This document shows positions 53,019 to 62,368 of a stretch of 64,000 nt of DNA, one piece after another. The first letter of the stretch is position 1. Each line of letters starts with the position of its first letter. The stretch is from the NCBI GenBank assembly GCA_947165275.1, contig CAMUZQ010000001.1, forward strand, positions 1 through 64,000, given 5' to 3'. The position numbers and the translations under genes were made by a program. The notes beneath the pieces are model-generated. The model ran no database searches. It saw only the letters and a list, made by a program, of their open reading frames with translations, and was not told the DNA's origin. This DNA comes from an uncultured Lachnospiraceae bacterium (GTDB lineage: Bacteria > Bacillota > Clostridia > Lachnospirales > Lachnospiraceae).

Positions 53019-56000
53019 ATGGTCAGACGAATCTATGTGGAAAAGAAACCTGAGTTTGCAGTGAAGGCGAGAGAGCTTCGCGATGAGATCCTCAATTTTG
53101 TGGGCATACGGGGCATGGAGGGGCTCAGATACCTTATAAGATACGATATAGAGGATATCAGGGAAGATATCTATAAAAAAGCCTGCACATCGGTTTTTTC
53201 GGAGCCGCCGGTGGATATTCTCTATGAGGATGACTTCCCCCGCAATAAAAACGATCTTGTGCTTGCAGTAGAAGCGCTGCCGGGACAGTTCGATCAGAGG
53301 GCTGACTCTGCGGAGCAGTGTATAAGGTTTTTGAATGACGAATCAAAATGTGTTATCAGGACTGCAGAGGTTTACTGCATAAGCGGAAAGGTGAGCAGCA
53401 AGGATGCGGAGAAGATCAGGAATTATGTCATAAACCCGGTGGATTCAAGACTGTCCGGCCTTGAAAAGCCCGATACGCTTATTGATAAATATGATGAGCC
53501 GGAGGATGTGAGTACCTTTACAGGCTTTACAAAGATGAATGATAAGAAGCTGGGAGAGCTATATAACTCTTTGGGTCTGGCCATGACCTTCAGGGACTTC
53601 CTCCATATCAGGGATTATTTTAAGAAGGAAGAAAAGCGGGATCCCTCTGTTACCGAGATAAGAGTGCTGGATACATACTGGTCGGATCATTGCAGACATA
53701 CGACCTTTTCCACCGAGCTTAAAAATATCACCTTTGAAAACGGATATTACAGGAAGCCGATCGAGGAGGCCTTCACCGGGTATCTTAAGATAAGGGATGA
53801 ATATTACGGAAAAAGGCAGGCTTCTAAGGGCGGAGATAAATATATAGATCTTATGGATCTCGGAACCCTTGCTGCGAAGGAGCTTAAAAAAGAAGGCAGG
53901 CTTGAGGATCAGGAGGAGAGTAATGAGATAAATGCCTGCTCCATAGTAGTGCCTGTAAAGCTTGAGGATGAAAAGGGAAAACAAAGGACTGAAGAGTGGC
54001 TTGTGATGTTTAAGAATGAGACACATAATCATCCCACTGAGATAGAGCCCTTCGGCGGCGCGGCCACCTGCCTTGGAGGAGCTATAAGGGATCCCCTGTC
54101 CGGAAGATCCTATGTATATCAGGCCATGCGTATCACAGGAGCTGCGGATCCTACGGTTCCTGTCAGCAGTACACTTAAGGGAAAGCTTCCGCAGAAGAAG
54201 CTTGTCCGCGGAGCGGCGAAGGGCTATTCGTCCTATGGAAATCAGATAGGACTTGCAACGGGATATGTACATGAGATATATCATCCCGACTACGTTGCCA
54301 AGCGCATGGAGATAGGCGCGGTAGTGGCAGCGGTACCCAGGAAGAATGTGATAAGGGAGGATGCCGCCCCGGGTGATGTGGTCATACTTCTGGGCGGACG
54401 TACCGGACGCGACGGCATAGGCGGAGCGACGGGGTCTTCGAAGGTACATACGGAAGCCTCCACTACAACCTGCGGCGCGGAGGTACAGAAGGGAAATGCG
54501 CCTACAGAGAGAAAGCTTCAGAGGCTTTTCAGGAGAGCCGAGGTATCAAAGCTTATCAAGGTCTGCAACGATTTCGGAGCAGGAGGAGTATCGGTCGCCA
54601 TAGGTGAGCTTGCGCCGGGACTTGAGATAGATCTTGACAAGGTTCCGAAAAAATATGCTGGACTTGACGGAACTGAGCTCGCCATCTCGGAGTCACAGGA
54701 GAGGATGGCAGTGGTAGTCGAGGCCGGGGACGTTGCTGAGTTTATGGGATATGCCGCGGAGGAGAATCTCGAGGCGACAGAGGTCGCTGTAGTGACAAAG
54801 GAGCCCAGACTTCATATGACATGGAGAGGCAGGACTATAGTGGATCTTGCAAGAAGCTTCCTTGATACAAACGGAGCTCATCAGGAGACAGATGTAAGGG
54901 TTGTGATGCCGGATGAGAAAAAGGCCTATTTCCGTGAGATGGTTTCGGTAAAGGATGTAAGGAAGACATGGCTTGAGACGATGGGCGACCTGAATGAAGC
55001 ATCGCAAAAGGGGCTTGTTGAGATGTTTGATTCCTCTATCGGCGCGGGTACGGTACTCATGCCCTACGGCGGTCTTTATCAGACTACTCCCATACAGACT
55101 ATGGTCGCGAAGCTTCCTGTAGAGGGGGCGGAGACAGACGCGGCAACCATGATGAGCTATGGCTTTGATCCGTTCATTTCAAGCTGGAGCCCTTATCATG
55201 GCGCTGTATATGCCGTGACTGATTCGATAGCAAAGATAGTTGCTTCCGGCGGTGACATGAAGAAGATCCGTTTCACCTTCCAGGAGTATTTCAAGAGGAT
55301 GACTGATGATCCGGAAAGATGGAGCGCACCTTTCACCGCGCTTCTGGGCGCCTTTGATGCACAGATCAAATACGGCCTTCCCTCCATAGGAGGCAAGGAT
55401 TCCATGTCAGGCACCTTTGAGAATATCGATGTGCCTCCCACACTTGTTTCATTCGCGCTGGATACAGCTTCGACGAAGGATATCATCTCTCCGGAGCTTA
55501 AGGGAAGCGGAAATACCATCGTGAAATTTACGATCCCGATAGATGAATATGATCTTCCTGTATATGATGAGACAGTGAAGCTCTATGAAGGCATAACAGA
55601 AGCGATCGCAAAAAAGGCTGTATTATCCGCATACGCTCTGGATGAAAAGGGTATAGCCCCTGCCATATCAAAGATGGCATTTGGAAATATGGTGGGAGTC
55701 ACTCTGGATAAGTCGCTGCTTCCGGAGGAGCTTTTCCTCTCGGAGACCGGCAATATCATCGCTGAGGTCGACAGTTCGCTGCTTTCTGAGATAAAGGTGC
55801 CATACAGGGTGATCGGCCGCACAGTGAAAAGCCCGGTCATCACCTATAAGGATGTGAAGCTTAAGCTGTCGGAGATACAGGCTCCCTATGATGCAGCTCT
55901 TGAAAAGGTATTTCCGACAAAGAGCAGTGACAGTAAGGAGAAGCTTCCTGATGTACTGGCGGACGCACCGTCTGTACATATCTGCAGGCATAAGACTCCA

Positions 56001-56801
56001 AGGCCGAAGGTCTTTATCCCGGTAATGCCGGGAACCAACTGCGAGTATGATACGGCCAGGGCCTTCGAAACCGCAGGCGCCGAGGTTGAGGTCGGTGTGT
56101 TCGGAAACCTCTCATCCGGAATGATAAGGGATTCGGTAGAGTCCTATGTGAAGAAGATCGGCGATTCCCAGATCATCATGTTCCCTGGCGGATTTTCTGC
56201 AGGTGATGAGCCGGACGGGTCTGCCAAGTTTTTTGCGACGGCCTTCAGGAATCAGAGGATAAGAGAGGCTGTACTTGAGCTTCTGGATAAAAGGGACGGA
56301 CTGATACTCGGTATCTGCAACGGATTCCAGGCTATCATAAAGCTCGGGCTTGTGCCTTACGGAGAGATAATTGATGCACAGAAGGAGGATTCTCCTACAC
56401 TGACCTTCAATACGATCAACAGGCATATATCAAAGATGGTATATACAAAAGTAGTCAGCAATAAGTCGCCATGGCTTCTGGAGGCGGAGCTGGGCGGAGT
56501 ATATGTGAATCCGGCTTCTCACGGTGAGGGCAGATTTGTAGCTCCGAAGGAATGGCTTGACAGGCTCTCTGCCGGCGGACAGATCGCCACACGGTATTGT
56601 GATGCAAAGGGTAATATCTCAATGGATGAGTACTGGAATGTAAACGGATCCTATGAGGCGATAGAAGGCATCCTTTCTCCTGACGGAAGAGTATTCGGCA
56701 AGATGTGCCATATAGAGCGCAAAGGAGATCATGTGGCAGTAAATATCACCGGAGAGCAGGATATGAGGGTCTTTGAATCCGGAGTATCATACTTCAGCTG
56801 A
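53019..56801 (+). CDS. purL: Phosphoribosylformylglycinamidine synthase (single-chain)
   Basis: A 1260-residue FGAM synthase, the fourth step of purine synthesis: FGAR + glutamine + ATP to FGAM. The large single-chain form joins a synthetase (SDHCRHTTFSTELKN; KNETHNHPTEIEPFGGAATC; GGKDSMSGTF) with a C-terminal class I glutamine amidotransferase (FIPVMPGTNCEYDTARAFE; FPGGFSAGDEP; nucleophile Cys in LGICNGFQAI; SHGEGRF). Many clostridia use this form in place of PurSLQ. It stands without other pur genes. The start follows ACAGAGGAGAG. Confidence 0.97.
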   Translation: MVRRIYVEKKPEFAVKARELRDEILNFVGIRGMEGLRYLIRYDIEDIREDIYKKACTSVFSEPPVDILYEDDFPRNKNDLVLAVEALPGQFDQRADSAEQCIRFLNDESKCVIRTAEVYCISGKVSSKDAEKIRNYVINPVDSRLSGLEKPDTLIDKYDEPEDVSTFTGFTKMNDKKLGELYNSLGLAMTFRDFLHIRDYFKKEEKRDPSVTEIRVLDTYWSDHCRHTTFSTELKNITFENGYYRKPIEEAFTGYLKIRDEYYGKRQASKGGDKYIDLMDLGTLAAKELKKEGRLEDQEESNEINACSIVVPVKLEDEKGKQRTEEWLVMFKNETHNHPTEIEPFGGAATCLGGAIRDPLSGRSYVYQAMRITGAADPTVPVSSTLKGKLPQKKLVRGAAKGYSSYGNQIGLATGYVHEIYHPDYVAKRMEIGAVVAAVPRKNVIREDAAPGDVVILLGGRTGRDGIGGATGSSKVHTEASTTTCGAEVQKGNAPTERKLQRLFRRAEVSKLIKVCNDFGAGGVSVAIGELAPGLEIDLDKVPKKYAGLDGTELAISESQERMAVVVEAGDVAEFMGYAAEENLEATEVAVVTKEPRLHMTWRGRTIVDLARSFLDTNGAHQETDVRVVMPDEKKAYFREMVSVKDVRKTWLETMGDLNEASQKGLVEMFDSSIGAGTVLMPYGGLYQTTPIQTMVAKLPVEGAETDAATMMSYGFDPFISSWSPYHGAVYAVTDSIAKIVASGGDMKKIRFTFQEYFKRMTDDPERWSAPFTALLGAFDAQIKYGLPSIGGKDSMSGTFENIDVPPTLVSFALDTASTKDIISPELKGSGNTIVKFTIPIDEYDLPVYDETVKLYEGITEAIAKKAVLSAYALDEKGIAPAISKMAFGNMVGVTLDKSLLPEELFLSETGNIIAEVDSSLLSEIKVPYRVIGRTVKSPVITYKDVKLKLSEIQAPYDAALEKVFPTKSSDSKEKLPDVLADAPSVHICRHKTPRPKVFIPVMPGTNCEYDTARAFETAGAEVEVGVFGNLSSGMIRDSVESYVKKIGDSQIIMFPGGFSAGDEPDGSAKFFATAFRNQRIREAVLELLDKRDGLILGICNGFQAIIKLGLVPYGEIIDAQKEDSPTLTFNTINRHISKMVYTKVVSNKSPWLLEAELGGVYVNPASHGEGRFVAPKEWLDRLSAGGQIATRYCDAKGNISMDEYWNVNGSYEAIEGILSPDGRVFGKMCHIERKGDHVAVNITGEQDMRVFESGVSYFS

Positions 56802-56814
56802 AAAAGGAGCAGGA

Positions 56815-57912
56815 ATGGCTAATAAAAAGATAAGCGTGATAATTCCATGCTACAACGTATCGATGTTTGTGGACAGATGCATGGAATCGCTCGAAAAACA
56901 GACTATAGGGATCGAGAATCTGGAGATCATTCTCATAAATGATGCGTCGAAGGATGCGACTTTGGGGAAGCTGCTGCTTTGGGAAATGAAATATCCCGAT
57001 AATATAATAGTGATCCCGCTTCAGGAGAATGTGATGCAGGGGGCAGCCAGAAATATCGCAAGGGATTACTGTACAGCTGAGTACATAGCTTATCTGGATG
57101 CTGATGACTGGATCCTGCCGAATGCATTTGAAAAAATATACAGGGTCGCGAGACAGAATAATGCCGAGATAGTCAACTATCTGTCAAAAAAGGTATTTGT
57201 AGGACCTGACAAGGATGATCCGACTACAAAGAGCAAGTATCCGGACAGGTTTGTGGAGGTGCATAATCCTCAGGAAAGATTTGAATTCTTCATGAATGAC
57301 TGCCCGCTGAGAAGAGGCTGCTGGGACAAGCTTTTCAGAAGAGATTTTGTTATGGAGCATGATCTCAGATTTGCCGAGGGAGTCTTTGATGAGGAGAGTC
57401 TCTTTACGAATCCTGCATATATGCATTTTAAGAGGATATATCTGCTGAATGAATATCTGCACAGATATTACCAGAATCCCATCAGCTCCACCTATAACCT
57501 TATGGCTGATACCAAAAGAAGGGATGACAATGCAAAAACATGGATGCAGACATATCAGATAGCCAAGGCGGACGGAACGCTGGAGACGGATCATGTATTG
57601 ATGGAATGGTTTTTTGTCCTCAATTATTTTATTTATTCCTTTCAGTTTGCGGCAGACAGGAATATACCCTTTGACGCGGCCAGCGTAAACAAAATGCAGA
57701 GGACGGTCAAGGAGCTCTTTCCTGATTTCAGAAAGAACCCGGGACTTTTGCGTATCGAGAGCAACAGGGTTTTGCTTGATATGATAGATATGCCTGTGGA
57801 TGAATCGAATATCGAGGAATATAATCATGCATGGTCGGTCATTGAGGATGAAAAGAAGAGGCTTCAGGTAGAGGCGGAAATGCGCGAATTTAATCTCCGG
57901 CCCTTATCATGA
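56815..57912 (+). CDS. GT2 family glycosyltransferase 1
   Basis: A 365-residue GT-A-fold enzyme. The start at 56815 has AAAAAGGAG upstream, thirteen bases after purL. VIIPCYNVSMFVDRCMESLE (8-27) starts the nucleotide-sugar fold; INDASKDAT and YLDADDW (the D-x-D metal site) follow; RRGCWDKLFRRDF and EGVFDEESLF are in the acceptor half. No membrane helix is seen. It overlaps by four bases a paralogue with the same layout, so the two probably act in succession on one glycan or teichoic-acid-like polymer. Confidence 0.9.
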   Translation: MANKKISVIIPCYNVSMFVDRCMESLEKQTIGIENLEIILINDASKDATLGKLLLWEMKYPDNIIVIPLQENVMQGAARNIARDYCTAEYIAYLDADDWILPNAFEKIYRVARQNNAEIVNYLSKKVFVGPDKDDPTTKSKYPDRFVEVHNPQERFEFFMNDCPLRRGCWDKLFRRDFVMEHDLRFAEGVFDEESLFTNPAYMHFKRIYLLNEYLHRYYQNPISSTYNLMADTKRRDDNAKTWMQTYQIAKADGTLETDHVLMEWFFVLNYFIYSFQFAADRNIPFDAASVNKMQRTVKELFPDFRKNPGLLRIESNRVLLDMIDMPVDESNIEEYNHAWSVIEDEKKRLQVEAEMREFNLRPLS

Positions 57913-58976
57913 AGAAGATCAGCATCATAATCCCTGTATATAATACGGCACAGTATATAAACCGGTGTGTGCTTTCTCTTGTAAGGCAGAGCATAGGTGT
58001 TGACGCTCTGGAGCTGATCATGATAAATGATGCTTCGACCGATGGTTCGCGGGAGTATCTCTTCGCCTGGGAAAAGGAGTTTCCGGAAAGCATCTGTGTC
58101 ATTGATCTTGAGGAAAACGTGAAGCAGGGAGCGGCGAGGAATCTTGCGCTCCGGTATGCCACAGGTGAATATATAGCCTATCTTGATTCGGATGACTGGC
58201 TTGTGCCTCAGGCGCTTGAGCTTCTCTATGACAAGGCCGCGGAGACAGGGGCAGAGATCGTAGCCTTTCTCTCAAAGGATATTTCGATCGAAGAGCAGGA
58301 GCAGAAGGGTGAAGGCATCATACTCGAAGCGGATATTGAAAGCGGCATGGAGGATGTATGTCTTGATATCCGGGACATCACCGACAGGATAGTGCTTTTT
58401 TTCAGCGGGATCTCGCAGAGGGGCTGCTGGGATAAGCTTTACAAAAGGGATTTTGTCCTGAAGCATGATCTGAAATATACGGAAGGTATCTTCGATGAGG
58501 AGAGTCTTTTTACAATACCGGCTCTTATGCATGTGAAGAGATACTATCTTATGAACAGATATCTGCACAGGTATTCGGATAATCCCATGGGGACCTGCAG
58601 CAACCTCTCGCAGAAGCAGGAGCATATACATGACAATGAGATAACCTGGATGCAGGTATATGATGTATTCAGGAGAGAGGGGATGCTTAAAAGGGAGCCG
58701 GAGCTTGCGGAGGCGCTTTTTGTGCATAATTATTTTAACAGATCCCTGATGAATAATGACGCCTGCGGGCTGATCTATGATCCTGACGGGATAAGGCATC
58801 TTCAGAGGACTGTAAAAAGGCTCTTTCCGCATTACAGGGACAATCCCATCCTTATCAATATGAGGAGCTGGCCCTATATGGAGGAGCTGCTTGATATGAA
58901 AACAGATGAGGGGAATATCCGGGAGTTCTACGGTAAGCTCCGTGAATGGGAGAGTATGGTAGGAAACGAGGTTTAG
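57909..58976 (+). CDS. GT2 family glycosyltransferase 2
   Basis: A 355-residue paralogue of the preceding enzyme. IIIPVYNTAQYINRCVLSLV, INDASTDGS and YLDSDDW are the donor-site motifs, and QRGCWDKLYKRDF with EGIFDEESLF match the first enzyme's acceptor half. The start overlaps the preceding stop (ATGA). An acidic insert (EEQEQKGEGIILEADIESG) distinguishes it. Donor and acceptor are unknown. Confidence 0.9.
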   Translation: MKKISIIIPVYNTAQYINRCVLSLVRQSIGVDALELIMINDASTDGSREYLFAWEKEFPESICVIDLEENVKQGAARNLALRYATGEYIAYLDSDDWLVPQALELLYDKAAETGAEIVAFLSKDISIEEQEQKGEGIILEADIESGMEDVCLDIRDITDRIVLFFSGISQRGCWDKLYKRDFVLKHDLKYTEGIFDEESLFTIPALMHVKRYYLMNRYLHRYSDNPMGTCSNLSQKQEHIHDNEITWMQVYDVFRREGMLKREPELAEALFVHNYFNRSLMNNDACGLIYDPDGIRHLQRTVKRLFPHYRDNPILINMRSWPYMEELLDMKTDEGNIREFYGKLREWESMVGNEV

Positions 58977-59015
58977 GCCGGTATTTATTTTTTGTGATTA
59001 TATTTTGGGGGTATT

Positions 59016-59672
59016 ATGGATAATATTAATACATATGATGACGTTGATTCCTGGAATACCATAATCCTGCTGTACAACTCGGCTCTTAAGGAGGTCGGGA
59101 CCAAGCTGGAGATACTGAATGATGAGTTTCAGCATGTACATCAGTACAATCCCATAGAGCATATCAAATCAAGGATAAAGACTCCTGAGAGCATTGTAAA
59201 GAAATTAAAGCGCAGGGGATATGAGGTGTCCGTGAGCAATATGGTCAGGTATGTCAATGATATTGCCGGTGTTCGAATCATATGTTCTTTTACTTCCGAT
59301 ATATACAGGATAGCTGATATGCTGGCCAGGCAGAATGATATCCGTGTTATTTGCATAAAGGATTACATCAAGAATCCCAAGGATTCCGGATACAAAAGCT
59401 TCCATATGCTGGTTACTGTCCCTATCTTTCTTTCATATGAGACTATGGAAACCAAGGTTGAGATCCAGATAAGAACTGTTGCCATGGATTTCTGGGCATC
59501 TCTGGAGCACAAGATCAATTATAAATATGACGGTACGATGCCGGAGCATATAAAGAGGGAGCTTGGCGAATGCGCCGAGATGGTTTCAGACCTTGATGCA
59601 AAGATGATGAGTCTGAACGAAGAGATCAAGGAGAGCGGTCAAAATAATGAGAATATGGTTCAGGCAGTTTAA
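59016..59672 (+). CDS. relQ: Small alarmone synthetase (RelQ/YjbM type)
   Basis: A 218-residue (p)ppGpp synthetase without a hydrolase domain. HIKSRIKTPESIVKKLKRRG, DIAGVRIICSF, DYIKNPKDSGYKSFHMLV and VEIQIRTVAMDFWASLEHKINYK are the ordered motifs of the RelA/SpoT synthetase domain; the final Glu-Gln/Glu-His pair binds substrate. The leader has GGGGGT before the ATG. Length fits RelQ/RelP. Confidence 0.93.
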   Translation: MDNINTYDDVDSWNTIILLYNSALKEVGTKLEILNDEFQHVHQYNPIEHIKSRIKTPESIVKKLKRRGYEVSVSNMVRYVNDIAGVRIICSFTSDIYRIADMLARQNDIRVICIKDYIKNPKDSGYKSFHMLVTVPIFLSYETMETKVEIQIRTVAMDFWASLEHKINYKYDGTMPEHIKRELGECAEMVSDLDAKMMSLNEEIKESGQNNENMVQAV

Positions 59673-59682
59673 GGATAATCAT

Positions 59683-59913
59683 ATGCTGCGTGATCTTACC
59701 GTATCGGATCATGATCAGGATACAAGGACTCACAAGGTGGTCAGGGCTTTGGAAAAGGCCTGCGGCGAAATGGATCTTTCCGTGCCCATCTGGCTTGATA
59801 TAAATGTAAATGATTTCAAAAGAAATGCAAAATGCCGTTTCGGCCAGGACAGCTTCATAGAGCCGGTTGGCTTTGATTATCTTGAAATGCAGGTCATAGA
59901 AGAGGATTATTGA
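59683..59913 (+). CDS. Small uncharacterised protein after relQ (76 aa)
   Basis: A short acidic protein. The start at 59683 (MLRDLTVSDHDQD) is preferred because AAGGAT precedes it and it begins after the relQ stop; a longer version from 59647 would overlap relQ by 26 bases. The sequence VVRALEKACGEMDLSVPIWLDINVNDFKRNAKCRFGQDSF is well structured, suggesting a real conserved small protein. No function is known to me. Confidence 0.65.
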   Translation: MLRDLTVSDHDQDTRTHKVVRALEKACGEMDLSVPIWLDINVNDFKRNAKCRFGQDSFIEPVGFDYLEMQVIEEDY

Positions 59914-59935
59914 TCATTGCCGGTAAATGAGGAGT

Positions 59936-59964
59936 GCCCCGCATCTGTTTCCAGAATGCGGGGC
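59936..59964 (+). terminator. Probable terminator after the relQ unit
   Basis: GCCCCGCAT (59936-59944) pairs with ATGCGGGGC (59956-59964) around an 11-base loop that can add CTG/CAG pairs. The tail is only TATTAT, so termination may be incomplete. Confidence 0.6.
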
Positions 59965-60248
59965 TATTATGAAAAAATCTGTCCAACTCTCTTTCTATAC
60001 AGATCATATTACTCTCAATATATGAATAAATAATGAACATCAAGTAAACTCATAGTAAATTTGCACAAAATGCCGGAGCCGAGCGGATCAAATTAGTGCA
60101 TATTGCACAAAAAATATTGGCCTGACAAAATATTGTGCCGCTTCATTAAATAATTGCAATATATAGACACTAGTGATAAAATAAACCGTTAGTGCGGGAA
60201 ATCCTGATGCTTTTTTAGGGAGCATATGATTACGGAGGAGCGTGTTTT
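59965..60248 (+). promoter_or_regulatory. AT-rich regulatory region with promoter of the coiled-coil/murA operon
   Basis: TTGCAA (60154-60159), 17 bases and TAAAAT (60177-60182) form the promoter. Upstream are two copies of TTGCACAAAA (one in ...AAATTTGCACAAAATG, one in ATATTGCACAAAAAA), the palindrome GTGCATATTGCAC and paired AAAATATT words. This repeat cluster probably binds a regulator. No gene is seen in it. Confidence 0.5.
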
Positions 60249-61049
60249 ATGGATAATTTCATGGATAGGCTTGTAGACAGAATGGATGGGCAGGGCCGAA
60301 GATACGACGACGATATGTCCATGGATGACAGGGAACCCAGATACTCTTCACCAAGAGGCAGGATGGAGTTCAGCGAGCCGGATGATTATGGATATGGAAG
60401 ACAGCCAAGGCAGACATCGGCTCCCTCTATAGGAAGAAAAGATCTCGAGGAATTGGGACGTGCGGTGATCTCCGCACAGAAAAAGATTTCCGACGGACAG
60501 GGAGATACCCTTGAGGCTGTACACAGAGAAGTGAATGAAGGCTTCAGGGAGCAGGGAAAGAAAATAGATGATAATTCCGATAAGGTGCTTCAGGCTTTAC
60601 AGGAGCTAAAGTCTGATGTCAAGGCCGGAGCAAGGCCGCAGCAGATGCCTGAGGGACCCAGGGATGACGGGGTCACCAAGGCATATCTTGCGCAGATGCT
60701 TGAGCAGAATGCCAATGATGTGGCTGCGAAATCTGCTGATGTCATACATAAGGAAGATGTAAAGCTGTACAAGAATGTACAGGCGATCGTTGAGGAGAAT
60801 GCGAACCGGATAACAAAGGCCGTGACCGTAGGCGGATCCAAAACCGCTGAGGAGGTGGCACAGACCCTGGGTTCTCTTTCCCAGCTTGACAAGATCAATT
60901 CTCTGGAAGCATCACTTGCAGAGACCAAGGAAGAGCTTCTTAACCGTACATCCGGGCTTAAGGCCAAGGTAACGGTTACGATGATATTGAGTATAGTCAA
61001 TTTTATAGGAGTAGCGGTGCTTGTAGCTATCGCATTCGGCTTTTTATAG
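60249..61049 (+). CDS. Tail-anchored coiled-coil protein, cotranscribed with murA
   Basis: A 266-residue protein. Residues 1-60 are Asp/Arg/Tyr-rich and disordered (GRRYDDDMSMDDREPRY). Residues about 60-240 are helical with heptads (LEAVHREVNEGFREQGKKIDD; KINSLEASLAETKEELLN). A single hydrophobic helix (about 243-265) ends the chain, giving a C-terminal membrane anchor. It lies three bases before murA. No family is recognised; a scaffold linked to envelope synthesis or division is inference from position only. The start follows ACGGAGGAG. Confidence 0.75.
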   Translation: MDNFMDRLVDRMDGQGRRYDDDMSMDDREPRYSSPRGRMEFSEPDDYGYGRQPRQTSAPSIGRKDLEELGRAVISAQKKISDGQGDTLEAVHREVNEGFREQGKKIDDNSDKVLQALQELKSDVKAGARPQQMPEGPRDDGVTKAYLAQMLEQNANDVAAKSADVIHKEDVKLYKNVQAIVEENANRITKAVTVGGSKTAEEVAQTLGSLSQLDKINSLEASLAETKEELLNRTSGLKAKVTVTMILSIVNFIGVAVLVAIAFGFL

Positions 61050-61052
61050 AAT

Positions 61053-62366
61053 ATGAGTTCAAGAGCAGAAAAGGATCATTATATCATAAACGGCGGTAAT
61101 CCCCTTTCGGGAGAGGTGGTCATCGGCGGGGCGAAAAATGCTGCGCTTGCCATCATAGCTGCATCTATCATGACTGATGAAACCGTGACGATCGAGAATA
61201 TCCCCGATGTCAGGGATACCAATGTCATGATGGAGGCGATGGAGGGTATAGGCGTAAAGATCAAAAGAGTTGACCGCCATACCATCGAGGTAAACGGATC
61301 CTGTGTGGAAAATGTAAATATCGATACTGAGAATATAAGAAAGATCAGGGCTTCCTATTATCTTCTGGGTGCTCTTCTTGGGAAATACTGTCATGCAGAG
61401 GTACCGCTTCCCGGAGGCTGTGATATCGGAAGCCGTCCCATAGACCAGCATGTGAAGGGCTTTAAGGCACTGGGTGCAAAGGTTACTATCGAGCGGGGCA
61501 TAATGAAGGCCACTGCAGAGAAGCTCAATGCGGCTCATATTTATATGGATGTCGTGACAGTGGGAGCAACGATCAATGTCATGCTGGCTGCCGTGATGGC
61601 GGAGGGAAGGACTATCATTGAAAATGCAGCGAAGGAACCACATGTGGTTGATGTCGCCAACTTCCTGAACAGCATGGGAGCCAATATAAAGGGCGCAGGA
61701 ACCGATGTGATCAGGATAAGAGGAGTTTCCAGACTGCATGCCTGCACATACAGCGTGATCCCGGATCAGATAGAGGCCGGCACCTTCATGTTTGCCGCAG
61801 CCATAACCCGGGGAGATATACTGGTAAAGAATGTCATACCCAAGCATCTGGAGTCGATCTCTGCAAAGCTTGAGGAGATCGGATGTGATGTGGAGGAATT
61901 CGATGATGCGGTGAGGGTTACGGCAAACGGTATCATCGAAGCGACTCATATAAAGACTCTGCCCTATCCGGGTTATCCCACCGATATGCAGCCTCAGGCG
62001 GGAGTGGCGCTTGCCCTTGCAAAGGGAGTCAGCACCATAACCGAGAGCATTTTTGAAAACCGCTTCAGGTATGTGGATGAGCTTACCAGAATGGGAGCGC
62101 ATATACGTGTCGAGGGAAATACAGCCATAATTGACGGTACAGACGGTCTTACCGGAGCTCATATCTCCGCGCCTGATCTCAGGGCCGGAGCCGCGCTTGC
62201 ACTGGCTGCCCTGGCAGCAGACGGAACCACTATCATCGATGATGTGCGTTTTATAGAACGCGGATATGAGGATTTTGATCAGAAGATAAGGGATCTCGGC
62301 GGCGATATCATCAAGACAGATGATGTAAAGCAGGAGATAAAGAGATCAAAATTCAGAGTGGTATAG
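61053..62366 (+). CDS. murA: UDP-N-acetylglucosamine 1-carboxyvinyltransferase
   Basis: A 437-residue cytoplasmic enzyme for the first committed peptidoglycan step (enolpyruvyl transfer from PEP to UDP-GlcNAc). GGAKNAALAIIAASI (25-39) has the substrate-binding Lys-Asn. The active-site Cys is C123 in LPGGCDIGSRPIDQH, the residue attacked by fosfomycin, so a Cys-type (sensitive) enzyme is expected. FENRFRYVDELTRMGA and DLRAGAALALAAL are further signatures. Second gene of the operon. Confidence 0.97.
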   Translation: MSSRAEKDHYIINGGNPLSGEVVIGGAKNAALAIIAASIMTDETVTIENIPDVRDTNVMMEAMEGIGVKIKRVDRHTIEVNGSCVENVNIDTENIRKIRASYYLLGALLGKYCHAEVPLPGGCDIGSRPIDQHVKGFKALGAKVTIERGIMKATAEKLNAAHIYMDVVTVGATINVMLAAVMAEGRTIIENAAKEPHVVDVANFLNSMGANIKGAGTDVIRIRGVSRLHACTYSVIPDQIEAGTFMFAAAITRGDILVKNVIPKHLESISAKLEEIGCDVEEFDDAVRVTANGIIEATHIKTLPYPGYPTDMQPQAGVALALAKGVSTITESIFENRFRYVDELTRMGAHIRVEGNTAIIDGTDGLTGAHISAPDLRAGAALALAALAADGTTIIDDVRFIERGYEDFDQKIRDLGGDIIKTDDVKQEIKRSKFRVV

Positions 62367-62368
62367 AT

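Noticed and set aside
61059..62162. A 367-codon minus-strand frame opposite murA
   Set aside because: It mirrors the real murA codons, has no family features and no binding site; a long antisense frame by chance.
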